Shown here: positions 18,160-27,257 of the stretch, piece by piece
How positions within the stretch are numbered: position 1 is the first letter of the stretch
Layout of the letters: the number at the start of each line of letters is the position of its first letter
Assembly: GCA_031181345.1 (NCBI GenBank)
Contig: JAPSLC010000003.1
Coordinates: 1-64,000, forward strand
Origin: Cupriavidus sp.
GTDB taxonomy: Bacteria > Pseudomonadota > Gammaproteobacteria > Burkholderiales > Burkholderiaceae
Reading direction: 5' to 3'
DNA: 64,000 bases
Program-made: the position numbers and the translations under genes
The notes under the pieces: generated by a model
Databases searched by the model: none
What the model was told of the DNA's origin: nothing
Seen by the model: only the letters and a program-made list of their open reading frames with translations

Positions 18160-19164
18160 TTAGGCGCCCTTCGCGGCAGCCCGCACCGCAACCGCCCGTT
18201 CGAGCGCGTCGATGAACATGCCGGCCACCGGGAAACCGGTCTGCTGCATGATCTCCTGGAAGCAGGTCGGGCTGGTCACGTTGACCTCGGTCAGGTAGTC
18301 GCCGATCGCATCAAGTCCCACCAGCAGCAGGCCGCGCTGCCACAGCACCGGCGCCAGCGTCTGCGCGATCTCGCGGTCGCGTTCGGACAGCGGCTGGGCG
18401 CGGCCCGTGCCGCCCACCGCCAGATTGCCGCGCACCTCGCCGGCCATCGGCACGCGCGCCAGCGCGTACGGCACCGGCTCGCCGCCGATCAGCAGGATGC
18501 GCTTGTCACCCTCCTTGATCGCCGGGATATAGCGTTGCGCCATCAGCGTGCGCACGCCGTTCGCGCCCAGCGTCTCGATGATCGCGCCCAGGTTCATGCC
18601 GTCGGCGCCGACGCGGAACACGCCCATGCCGCCCATGCCGTCCAGCGGCTTGACGATGATGTCGCGATGCTCGGCGTGGAAGGCGCGGATGCGGGCCGCA
18701 TCGCGCGTGACCAGCGTCGGCGTGATGAACTGCGGGAACTGCGCGATCGCCACCTTCTCGGAATGGTCGCGGATCGCCTGCGGCTTGTTGAAGACGTTGG
18801 CGCCCTGCGACTCGGCCAGTTCCAGCAGCCAGGTGCTGGTCACGTATTCCATGTCGAAGGGCGGGTCCTTGCGCATCAGCACCGCGTCGAACGACGGCAC
18901 CGGCATCGCGGCGGCGGCATCGAGGCGGAACCAGGCGCCGTGGTCCTTGCCATGGCCTTCGTCATGCCCATGGCTGTCTTCGGCATCCGTCAGATGCAGC
19001 CGCTGCGCGACCGCCTCCACCGCGCCGCCAACCAGCGACAACTGCGACTGCAGGCAGAAGAACAGCTCGTGGCCGCGGGAGGCGGCCTCGACCATCATCG
19101 CGTAGGTGGAGTCCTTGTAGGTCTTGAAGGTCTCGAGCGGATCGGTAATGAACAGGATGCGCAT
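18160..19164 (-). CDS. gshB: Glutathione synthetase
   Basis: 334 residues, ATP-grasp family. Blocks include ILFITDPLETFKTYKDSTYAMM, VMRKDPPFDMEYV-type sequence, IIVKPLDGMGGMGVFR and the C-terminal VGLDAIGDYLTEVNVTSPT. It joins gamma-glutamylcysteine to glycine. Residues 61-76 form an extra loop very rich in His, Asp and Gly (HGHDEGHGKDHG), which explains the length above the usual 316. It lies 58 bases downstream of gshA. Confidence 0.97.
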   Translation of the reverse strand: MRILFITDPLETFKTYKDSTYAMMVEAASRGHELFFCLQSQLSLVGGAVEAVAQRLHLTDAEDSHGHDEGHGKDHGAWFRLDAAAAMPVPSFDAVLMRKDPPFDMEYVTSTWLLELAESQGANVFNKPQAIRDHSEKVAIAQFPQFITPTLVTRDAARIRAFHAEHRDIIVKPLDGMGGMGVFRVGADGMNLGAIIETLGANGVRTLMAQRYIPAIKEGDKRILLIGGEPVPYALARVPMAGEVRGNLAVGGTGRAQPLSERDREIAQTLAPVLWQRGLLLVGLDAIGDYLTEVNVTSPTCFQEIMQQTGFPVAGMFIDALERAVAVRAAAKGA

Positions 19165-19222
19165 GCTGGCGAGTTCCGGTTGGTGTGCCCGTTGTTGTGC
19201 CCGTTGTCGTGCCCGGTGCCGG

Positions 19223-20518
19223 TCAGAGGATCGGATTGGGGTCGGTCTTTTCCAGTTCCAGCGAGGCCGCCAGCAGCGCGAGCCGCGCCACCACGCCATA
19301 CATGTAGAAGCGGTTGGGCACCGCCGCGCCCGGCTTCGCATGCGTGTCCGGAATGCTGTTGGGCGCGAACGCCAGCGGCACGAAGTGCATGCCCGGCGCG
19401 TTCAGGTTCTCGTCGACGCCGCGGCCGGTATGGACGCGATAGAAGCCGCCAACGACGTAGCGGTCGATCATGTAGACCACCGGCTCGGCCACCGCCTCGT
19501 TGACCTTCTCGAAGGTATGCACGCCCTCCTGGATGATCACGTCGTTGACCTCGAGGCCTTCCTTGACGACGCTCATCTTGTTGCGTTCCTTGCGGTTCAG
19601 GCCCTTGACCTCCGCCGGATCGCGCACCGTCATCACGCCCATGCCATAGGTGCCGGCATCGGCCTTGACCACGACGTACGGCGTTTCCTTGATGCCGTAC
19701 TCGCGGTACTTCTTGGCGATCTTCTTGAGCACGCCCTCGACCGCGTCGGCCAGCGCGTCCTCGCCGACCCGCTCATGGAAGTCGATGCCGCCGACCTTGG
19801 CGAAATACGGGTTGATCATCCACTGGTCGATGTCGATCAGCTTGGCGAACTTCTTGGCGACCTCGTCGTAGGCCGAGAAGTGCGACGACTTGCGCCGCGT
19901 CGACCAGCCCGCGTGCAGGGGCGGCAGCACGTACTGCTCGTTGATGTTCTCGAGGATCGGCGGCACGCCGGCCGACAGGTCATTGTTCAGCAGGATCGAA
20001 CACGGGTCGAAGTCCTTGAGCCCCAGCCGGCGGTCCTTGGTGCCCAGCCGGGTCAGCGGCTCGACCACCAGGGTCTGGCCGTCGGGCAGCTCGATCGGGG
20101 TCGGTTCGGTGATGTCCTCGGACAGCGAGCCGAGCCGGACATTGAGCCCCGCCTGGCGCATGATCAGCGACAGCCGCGCCACGTTCTGCAGATAGAACAT
20201 ATTGCGGGTATGGCGCTCGGGAATCAGCAGCAGGTTCTTGGCATCCGGGCAGATCTTCTCGATCGCCGCCATCGCCGCCTGCACCGCCAGCGGCAGCATT
20301 TCGGGGGCCAGATTGTTGAAACCGCCGGGGAACAGGTTGGTATCGACCGGAGCCAGCTTGAAGCCGGCGTTGCGCAGATCGACCGAACAGTAGAACGGAG
20401 GGGTATGCTCCTGCCATTCCAGACGGAACCACCGCTCGATGGACGGGGTCGCGTCCAGTATCTTCTTTTCCAGTTCGAGCAGCGGGCCGTTCAGCGCGGT
20501 GATGAGGTGCGGGACCAT
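19223..20518 (-). CDS. gshA: Glutamate-cysteine ligase (proteobacterial GshA type)
   Basis: 431 residues of the family found in Acidithiobacillus and many betaproteobacteria, unrelated in length to E. coli GshA. Recognisable stretches are PPFYCSVDLRNAGFKLAPVD, NLFPGGFNNLAPEM, VVVKADAGTYGMGVMTVRD and YMIDRYVVGGFYRVH. It makes gamma-glutamylcysteine. Start 20518 was chosen because AGGA lies five bases upstream; an in-frame ATG at 20524 is the alternative. gshB follows on the same strand, so the pair covers both steps of glutathione synthesis. Confidence 0.95.
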   Translation of the reverse strand: MVPHLITALNGPLLELEKKILDATPSIERWFRLEWQEHTPPFYCSVDLRNAGFKLAPVDTNLFPGGFNNLAPEMLPLAVQAAMAAIEKICPDAKNLLLIPERHTRNMFYLQNVARLSLIMRQAGLNVRLGSLSEDITEPTPIELPDGQTLVVEPLTRLGTKDRRLGLKDFDPCSILLNNDLSAGVPPILENINEQYVLPPLHAGWSTRRKSSHFSAYDEVAKKFAKLIDIDQWMINPYFAKVGGIDFHERVGEDALADAVEGVLKKIAKKYREYGIKETPYVVVKADAGTYGMGVMTVRDPAEVKGLNRKERNKMSVVKEGLEVNDVIIQEGVHTFEKVNEAVAEPVVYMIDRYVVGGFYRVHTGRGVDENLNAPGMHFVPLAFAPNSIPDTHAKPGAAVPNRFYMYGVVARLALLAASLELEKTDPNPIL

Positions 20519-20696
20519 ATCCATCCTATTGATCGTCTTTATCGTCCGCCCCGATTGTAGAGGAACGGCCAATTGCATGCAGATGGCATGCCAATGCCGG
20601 CGGAACCGGAAAATGTCCGATCCTTTCCGCCTTGGGCTAACAATATGGGGATGGGCCGCCGAATTCAAAGAGCGCCGTGAGCGCCGTCGCGAGGGC

Positions 20697-20722
20697 AAAA
20701 AAAAACGCGGCATCGCCGCGTT
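20697..20722 (-). terminator. Strong minus-strand terminator in the amt-gshA gap
   Basis: On the minus strand, CGCGGC-GAT-GCCGCG is followed by nine T. It is a second terminator, 189 bases after the one for amt, so a separate transcript probably ends here. Confidence 0.85.
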
Positions 20723-20805
20723 TCAAGTGGCCTGACAGATACGGGGAGCGTTCTGCAGGTGGAGGAAACTGCCTCACCTGCACTCTATGCGGGTGCTGTC
20801 CTTAA
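20697..20805 (-). ncRNA. Candidate small RNA between amt and gshA
   Basis: No open frame explains the terminator at 20697-20722. Upstream on the same strand lies a long hairpin (20781-20755). Its arms GCAGGT...ACCTGC are extended by GAGG...CCTC around a six-base loop. Further upstream is TTGTGT (about 20810), 17 bases before ATAGAG, a weak promoter-like pair. A two-hairpin transcript of roughly 90 bases ending in a U-run has the form of a small RNA. The 5' end is a guess, and a leader for gshA cannot be excluded. Confidence 0.35.
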
Positions 20806-20910
20806 CACAAATGAAGGTTTTTGAATTCGGATTTAAGCGGATGGCGAACAGTGCTTGCCTATTCGCCCGCCAGCCCCCGCCGACGCTGGCTTTGCGGGCG
20901 GTCCGCCGAT

Positions 20911-20936
20911 AAAAAAGCCCGGCACGCGGCCGGGCA
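20911..20936 (-). terminator. Terminator of the porin-glnK-amt operon
   Basis: On the minus strand, GCCCGGC and GCCGGGC arms close a short loop and are followed by TTTTTT. It lies about 100 bases after the amt stop codon. Confidence 0.85.
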
Positions 20937-21036
20937 AAACTCCTGAGAGAAGATTCCCAATCAGCTCTCCAGCACAACACCGTTGGCGACGCGGGGGCGG
21001 CAAGCCGTGGGTCCCCGCATCGCCCGTTTCCCGGGA

Positions 21037-22560
21037 TCAGGCCTCGTAGGCGGTCTCGCCGTGCGAGGTAATGTCCAGACCTTCGCGCTCCTCGTCCTCG
21101 GGCACGCGCAGGCCGATCAGCAGGTCCACCAGCTTGAAGGCGACGAAGGCCACCACCGCCGACCACACCACGGTGGTCAGCACGCCTTCGGTCTGCACCC
21201 AGACCTGGCCGAGGATCGAGTACTCGTCCGAAACCTTGTTGGCGACATAGTCGTAGATGCCCACGCCGCCCAGGCTGGGCGCCGCGAACACGCCGGTCAG
21301 GATCGCCCCGGCGATGCCGCCGACGCCATGCACGCCGAACACGTCCAGCGAGTCGTCCGCGCCGAGCAACCGCTTCAGGCCGGTCACCCCCCACAGGCAC
21401 AGCAGGCCGGCCACCAGGCCCATCACGATCGAGCCCATCGGGCCGACGAAGCCGGCGGCCGGGGTGATCGCCACCAGGCCGGCCACCGCGCCGGAAGCAC
21501 CGCCGAGCATCGAGGGCTTGCCCTTGGTGATCCACTCGCCGAAGGTCCACGCCAGCACTGCGGCGCAGGTCGCCAGCAGCGTGTTGACGAAGGCCAGCGC
21601 GGCGCCGCCGCTCGCTTCCAGTCCCGAGCCGGCGTTGAAGCCGAACCAGCCGAACCACAGCAGCGAGGCGCCGACCATGGTGAAGGTCAGGCTGTGCGGG
21701 CGCAGCGCCTCGCGGCCGAAGCCGATCCGCTTGCCGAGCATGTAGGCACCGACCAGGCCGGCCACCGCGGCGTTGATATGGACCACGGTACCGCCGGCGT
21801 AGTCGAGCGCGCCCTTCTGGAACAGCCAGCCGGCCTTGGCCGTGGCCGCTTCGGCGGCCGCCGCATCGGTGTACGCATCCGGACCGGGCCAGAACCAGAC
21901 CATATGCGCCATCGGGATATAGGCGAAGGTGAACCACAGCACGATGAACACCAGCACCGCCGAGAAACGCGCCCGCTCGGCGAAGGCGCCGATGATCAGG
22001 CTGCAGGTGATCGCCGCGAACGCGCACTGGAAGGCGAAGAAGCCCAGCTCCGGAATCACGACGCCCTTGCTGAAGGTGGCCGTGACCGCTTCCGGCGTCA
22101 GGCCCTTCATGAACAGCCGATCGGTGCCGCCGAAGAAGGCGTTGCCCTCGGTGAAGGCGAAGCTGTAACCGTAGATGGCCCACAGCAGCGCGACCAGCGA
22201 GAAGATCACCAGGCACTGCATCAGCACCGACAGCATGTTCTTCGAGCGGACCAGGCCGCCGTAGAACAGCGCCAGGCCCGGCAGCGTCATCAGGATCACG
22301 AACGCCGTGCACATCAGCAGCCAGGCCACGTCGCCCTTGTTGGGGGTCGGCGCGGCGGCCGGTGCGGCGGCCTCGGCTGCGGGTGCAGCGGCGGGTGCGG
22401 CTGCGGCCGGCGCAGCCGCGGCAGGCGTCGTGGCGGGGGCAGAAGCCTCGGCGGCGGGCTTGTCCTGCGCCGCGGCCGGGCCCGACAGGGCCATGCCCGC
22501 CGTGCCCAGCGCCAGCGCCATGGCGCCGGCAGTCAGGAATCGTTTGAACCAGCTAGTCAT
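21037..22560 (-). CDS. amtB: Ammonium transporter
   Basis: 507 residues. A cleavable signal peptide (1-31) is followed by an Ala/Pro linker of about 45 residues and then the Amt/MEP/Rh core of 11 helices. The twin pore His residues are in GGTVVHINAAVAGLVGA and DVFGVHGVGGIAG. The cytoplasmic tail with REGLDIT is where GlnK docks. It conducts ammonium when nitrogen is scarce and is blocked by GlnK. It lies 62 bases after glnK in the order porin-glnK-amt. The low-complexity linker is the only unusual part. Confidence 0.96.
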   Translation of the reverse strand: MTSWFKRFLTAGAMALALGTAGMALSGPAAAQDKPAAEASAPATTPAAAAPAAAAPAAAPAAEAAAPAAAPTPNKGDVAWLLMCTAFVILMTLPGLALFYGGLVRSKNMLSVLMQCLVIFSLVALLWAIYGYSFAFTEGNAFFGGTDRLFMKGLTPEAVTATFSKGVVIPELGFFAFQCAFAAITCSLIIGAFAERARFSAVLVFIVLWFTFAYIPMAHMVWFWPGPDAYTDAAAAEAATAKAGWLFQKGALDYAGGTVVHINAAVAGLVGAYMLGKRIGFGREALRPHSLTFTMVGASLLWFGWFGFNAGSGLEASGGAALAFVNTLLATCAAVLAWTFGEWITKGKPSMLGGASGAVAGLVAITPAAGFVGPMGSIVMGLVAGLLCLWGVTGLKRLLGADDSLDVFGVHGVGGIAGAILTGVFAAPSLGGVGIYDYVANKVSDEYSILGQVWVQTEGVLTTVVWSAVVAFVAFKLVDLLIGLRVPEDEEREGLDITSHGETAYEA

Positions 22561-22622
22561 CTGAATACCCTCTTGTCGCTCTTTTTCGCTCTTGTGGCTC
22601 GTGTGTCGGCGTCGGCGAGCCG

Positions 22623-23981
<1,359 letters not shown>

Positions 23982-24087
23982 TTAAATGCTGTGTCCGGCG
24001 GGTCGAAGTCGCTTTTCCCGACGCGCTTCACGGGCCATAATCGGCCCATGCCACCGGCTGGTGCCGGCCGCCGCCAGGGGCGCGCAC

Positions 24088-24104
24088 TGCACCGATAACG
24101 TGCA
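24088..24104. promoter_or_regulatory. NtrC-type enhancer site 1
   Basis: TGCACCGATAACGTGCA fits the NtrC palindrome TGCAC-N7-GTGCA exactly. It is about 230 bases upstream of the sigma54 promoter and 55 bases (centre to centre) from site 2. Confidence 0.75.
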
Positions 24105-24142
24105 GATGCGCCCCGCCGGCCGCCCCCGCCGCCCCCGATCGA

Positions 24143-24159
24143 TGCACCCCGACGGTGCA
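24143..24159. promoter_or_regulatory. NtrC-type enhancer site 2
   Basis: TGCACCCCGACGGTGCA is a perfect palindrome with six-base arms (TGCACC-N5-GGTGCA), an excellent NtrC site. It ends 13 bases before the ubiK start, directly against its Shine-Dalgarno, so it may also affect ubiK. Confidence 0.8.
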
Positions 24160-24172
24160 GAAGGAGAAACCG

Positions 24173-24553
24173 ATGAAACCCACCGATCTCTTCAACGACC
24201 TGCAGAGCAAGGTCAGCGAGGTCCTGCGCAATTCGCCCGCCAAGGACATCGAGAAGAACGTGCGCAGCATGATGACCCAGGGCTTTGCCAAGCTCGACCT
24301 GGTCACGCGCGAGGAATTCGACGTGCAGTCGCAGGTGCTGGCCCGCACGCGCGCACGGCTGGAGGAACTGGAAATGCGCGTTGCCGACCTGGAGCGGCGC
24401 GCCGGCATGACGGGTGCGGGGGGCGTCGCAGGCGTGGGGCCGGCCACGGTCGGTACCACCAGCGCCGGCACCACGGCCTCGGCCACCGCGGTACCCGGCT
24501 CGACCACGCCCGAGCCGGGCACCGGGCCGACGAACCCGGGCCTGGCTGGCTGA
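24173..24553 (+). CDS. ubiK: Ubiquinone biosynthesis accessory factor
   Basis: 126 residues. The first 80 are the BMFP/YqiC fold: an amphipathic helix (LFNDLQSKVSEVLRNSPAKDIEKN) and a coiled coil (LARTRARLEELEMRVADLERR). The rest is a Gly/Thr/Pro-rich tail with no predicted structure. UbiK binds UbiJ and lipids and assists aerobic ubiquinone assembly. The ATG at 24173 follows AGAAGGAG; a frame-open ATG at 24155 lies before that ribosome site and is less likely. Confidence 0.88.
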   Translation: MKPTDLFNDLQSKVSEVLRNSPAKDIEKNVRSMMTQGFAKLDLVTREEFDVQSQVLARTRARLEELEMRVADLERRAGMTGAGGVAGVGPATVGTTSAGTTASATAVPGSTTPEPGTGPTNPGLAG

Positions 24554-24578
24554 CGCCAACAGACCCACACCGCGCGAA

Positions 24579-24600
24579 GGCCGCCGGGCAACCGGCGGCC
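24579..24600. terminator. Hairpin after ubiK
   Basis: GGCCGCCGG and CCGGCGGCC form a perfect 9-bp stem with a four-base loop, flanked by AA and TT, between ubiK and comM. It lacks a U-tract, so it may terminate only weakly. Confidence 0.55.
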
Positions 24601-24701
24601 TTCCGCGTTTACGGCGGCGTTAATAAATCGGTGACATGCCGGAACGCCGTTCCGCTGCCCCTTTCACCTTTCCTTCCCACCTTCTCCCCCGGGTCGCCTC
24701 C

Positions 24702-26264
24702 ATGCACCTCGCCGTCCTGCGCAGCCGCGCGCTGACCGGCATCGACGCGCCGCCGGTCTCGGTCGAAATCCATCTGGCCAACGGCCTGCCGGCCTTCGCC
24801 ATCGTCGGACTGGCCGAGACCGAGGTGCGGGAGAGCCGCGAGCGCGTGCGCGCGGCGATCCTGAACTGCGGCTTCGAATTTCCTAACCGCCGCATCACCG
24901 TCAACCTGGCGCCGGCCGATCTGCCGAAGGAATCGGGCCGCTTCGACCTGGCGATCGCGCTGGGCATCCTGGCGGCCAGCGGCCAGATCCCGGCGCCGGC
25001 GCTGGAGGGCTACGAATTCGCGGCGGAACTGTCGCTGTCCGGTGAGCTGCGTCCGGTGCGCGGCGCGCTGGCGATGGCGATGGGGCTGGCGCGCGAGCAC
25101 GGCGGTGGAGCGGGCAGCCCCGCAGGCTGCCCGGCGGTCGGCCCCCGACGCGCCTTCGTGGTGGCGGCCGGCAACGGCGCCGAGGCGGCGCTGGTCGAGT
25201 CCGTCACGGTGCTGGCGGCCGCGTCGCTGCCCGAGGTCTGCGCACACCTGGCCCGCACCGGCCCGCCGCTGGCGCGGGCGAGGCCAGTGGCGACGACATC
25301 GTTTAGCGGGACGCCCGCCGGCATGCCGGACATGCGCGAGGTCCGGGGTCAGGCGCAGGCACGCCGCGCGATGGAGGTCGCCGCCGCTGGCCAGCACTCG
25401 GCCCTGCTGATCGGCCCGCCAGGCACCGGCAAGTCGATGCTGGCGCAGCGCTTCCCCGGCCTGCTGCCGCCGATGACGCTGCAGGAGGCGCTCGAATCCG
25501 CGGCGGTGCTGAGCCTGACCGGCGCCGGCTTCCAGGCCGAGCGCTGGGGCCGTCGGCCGTTCCGGGCGCCGCACCATACCGCCTCGGCGGCGGCGCTGGT
25601 CGGCGGCGGCGGCGATCCGCGCCCCGGCGAAATCTCGCTGGCGCATCACGGCGTGCTGTTCCTGGACGAGCTGCCCGAGTTCGAGCGGCGCGTGCTGGAG
25701 GTCCTGCGCGAGCCGCTGGAATCGGGCCGCATCACGATCTCGCGCGCGGCCAGGCAAGCCGAATTCCCGGCGCGCTTCCAGTTCGTCGCGGCGATGAATC
25801 CCTGCCCCTGCGGCTACCAGGGCCATCCGACCCGGGCCTGCCGCTGCACGCCCGACCAGGTGCAGCGCTACCAGTCGCGGCTGTCCGGGCCGCTGCTGGA
25901 CCGGATCGACCTGCAGATCGAGGTGCCGGCGCAAAGCCAGCAGGAGACGCTGGACGGCCCGCCCGGCGAGGACAGCGCGGCGATCCGCGCCCGCGTGATG
26001 GCCGCCAGGGCGCGGCAGCTGGAACGGCAGGGCAAACCCAACGGGGAACTGGCGGGACAGGAGATCGACCGGCATTGCCCGCTGGACGAGCAGGCGCAGG
26101 GGCTGCTGCGCGCCGCGATGGCGCGCCTGGGCTGGTCGGCGCGCTCCTACTTTCGCGTGCTGAAGGTGGCGCGGACCATTGCGGACCTGGGCGGCGCCGA
26201 CATCATTGGCGCGGCCCATGCCGCCGAGGCGGTGCAGTATCGGCGGGTGTTGCGCCCGGTTTAG
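24702..26264 (+). CDS. comM: YifB/ComM family AAA+ helicase
   Basis: 520 residues from ATG 24702, the family start MHLAVLRSRALTGIDAPPV. An N-terminal Lon-protease-like domain (catalytically dead in this family) is followed by an Mg-chelatase-type AAA+ module. Walker A is GPPGTGKSM, Walker B LFLDELPEF, and the Cys-rich loop is NPCPCGYQGHPTRACRC. ComM is a hexameric branch-migration helicase that helps integrate transforming DNA. It is transcribed after ubiK with a hairpin between. Confidence 0.95.
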   Translation: MHLAVLRSRALTGIDAPPVSVEIHLANGLPAFAIVGLAETEVRESRERVRAAILNCGFEFPNRRITVNLAPADLPKESGRFDLAIALGILAASGQIPAPALEGYEFAAELSLSGELRPVRGALAMAMGLAREHGGGAGSPAGCPAVGPRRAFVVAAGNGAEAALVESVTVLAAASLPEVCAHLARTGPPLARARPVATTSFSGTPAGMPDMREVRGQAQARRAMEVAAAGQHSALLIGPPGTGKSMLAQRFPGLLPPMTLQEALESAAVLSLTGAGFQAERWGRRPFRAPHHTASAAALVGGGGDPRPGEISLAHHGVLFLDELPEFERRVLEVLREPLESGRITISRAARQAEFPARFQFVAAMNPCPCGYQGHPTRACRCTPDQVQRYQSRLSGPLLDRIDLQIEVPAQSQQETLDGPPGEDSAAIRARVMAARARQLERQGKPNGELAGQEIDRHCPLDEQAQGLLRAAMARLGWSARSYFRVLKVARTIADLGGADIIGAAHAAEAVQYRRVLRPV

Positions 26265-26285
26265 CGATGCGGCGCGGTTCAACTG

Positions 26286-26316
26286 GCTCCCCTCTCCCGC
26301 TGGCGGGAGAGGGGCG
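26286..26316. repeat. REP-like palindrome (copy b)
   Basis: CCCCTCTCCCGC and GCGGGAGAGGGG around a TG loop, in the gap between comM and the small minus-strand gene. Confidence 0.8.
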
Positions 26317-26333
26317 CAAACAAGGCCGTCGAC

Positions 26334-26462
26334 TTAACGCCGAGCCTCCGGCGGCTCGCCCGGCGGTTCGGGCTCCTCCTCGATCGGCGGATGGTCCGGC
26401 GGCACGCCGGGCGGCGGCGGGTCTTCTATCGGGGGAACGGTATGGTCGGCGCGGCGCGGCAT
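26334..26462 (-). CDS. Small proline-rich acidic protein (42 residues)
   Basis: This short frame starts at ATG 26462 with GGAG seven bases upstream and ends in TAA. The product begins MPRRADHTVPPIEDPPPPGV and continues as a run of PP, EEEPEPP and GEPPE elements before ending ARR. Sixteen of 42 residues are Pro. It lies downstream of the LysE-type gene. Similar short proline-rich frames occur in Burkholderiales, but no function is known. A consistent start, ribosome site and stop favour a real gene. Confidence 0.5.
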   Translation of the reverse strand: MPRRADHTVPPIEDPPPPGVPPDHPPIEEEPEPPGEPPEARR

Positions 26463-26540
26463 CGGTGGCTCCAAGGGGCGAGGTAACCACCATTGAAGCA
26501 AACCGGCCCGGGGAGCGCCAGCCGCCCCACCCCATGGCGT

Positions 26541-27200
26541 TCAGCCCGGCTGGCGCCGCACGAAGAACAGCGCGGCGCCGACCGCCATCAGCACGCTGCC
26601 GAACACGCGGTTCTGCCAGCGCATCGCGCGCGCGTCGCGAAACAGCCCCTGCATGCGCGAGGCCAGCAGCGCGTAGCCGTGCATCACGATCAGGTCGACC
26701 GCGCACATCGTCATGGCGAGGATCGCCAGTTGCGGCGCGAGCGGCCGCGCCGCATCGATGAACTGCGGCAGCACCGCAACCATGAAGACGATGCCCTTGG
26801 GATTGGTGACGTTGGTCAGCAGGCCGGTGGCGAAACGCCGGCGCGGACTCATCGCGGCCACGCGGATGCCGCCCTGGGCCTTGCCCTCCCCGTCCGCGTC
26901 GCCCGGCGCCTGCTCGACGCGCGCCCGCCATTGCTGCACGCCCAGATAGATCAGGTACAGCGCGCCGACCGTCTTGACCGCCGCGAACGCGTGCTCGGAG
27001 GCGATCAGCAGCGCGCCGAGCCCGCCGCCGGCGACCAGCAGCACGATCAGCAGCCCGGTCTGCAGGCCGAGGATCGTCGTGGTGGTCCTGCGCAGCCCAT
27101 AGGACAGCCCGTGGCTCATCGACAGCACGGCCCCCGAGCCCGGCGAGACGGCGATCGCCCAGCAGGCCGCGAAATAGGCAAGCCAGATTTCCCAACGCAT
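26541..27200 (-). CDS. LysE/RhtB family amino acid exporter
   Basis: 219 residues with about six hydrophobic helices. The family start is WEIWLAYFAACWAIAVSPGSGAV, followed by GLQTGLLIVLLVAGGGLGALL, VKTVGALYLIYLGVQQWRAR and LLTNVTNPKGIVFMVAVLPQF. Members export amino acids or homoserine lactone. The substrate is not predictable. Ala/Asp insert residues around 100-115 are a cytoplasmic loop. Next on the strand upstream is the MFS transporter. Confidence 0.9.
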   Translation of the reverse strand: MRWEIWLAYFAACWAIAVSPGSGAVLSMSHGLSYGLRRTTTTILGLQTGLLIVLLVAGGGLGALLIASEHAFAAVKTVGALYLIYLGVQQWRARVEQAPGDADGEGKAQGGIRVAAMSPRRRFATGLLTNVTNPKGIVFMVAVLPQFIDAARPLAPQLAILAMTMCAVDLIVMHGYALLASRMQGLFRDARAMRWQNRVFGSVLMAVGAALFFVRRQPG

Positions 27201-27257
27201 GATTTGCTCCCTTCCTGTTTTTCCAGACCCCGGACCTTTCCCAACCCCGGCGGACGC

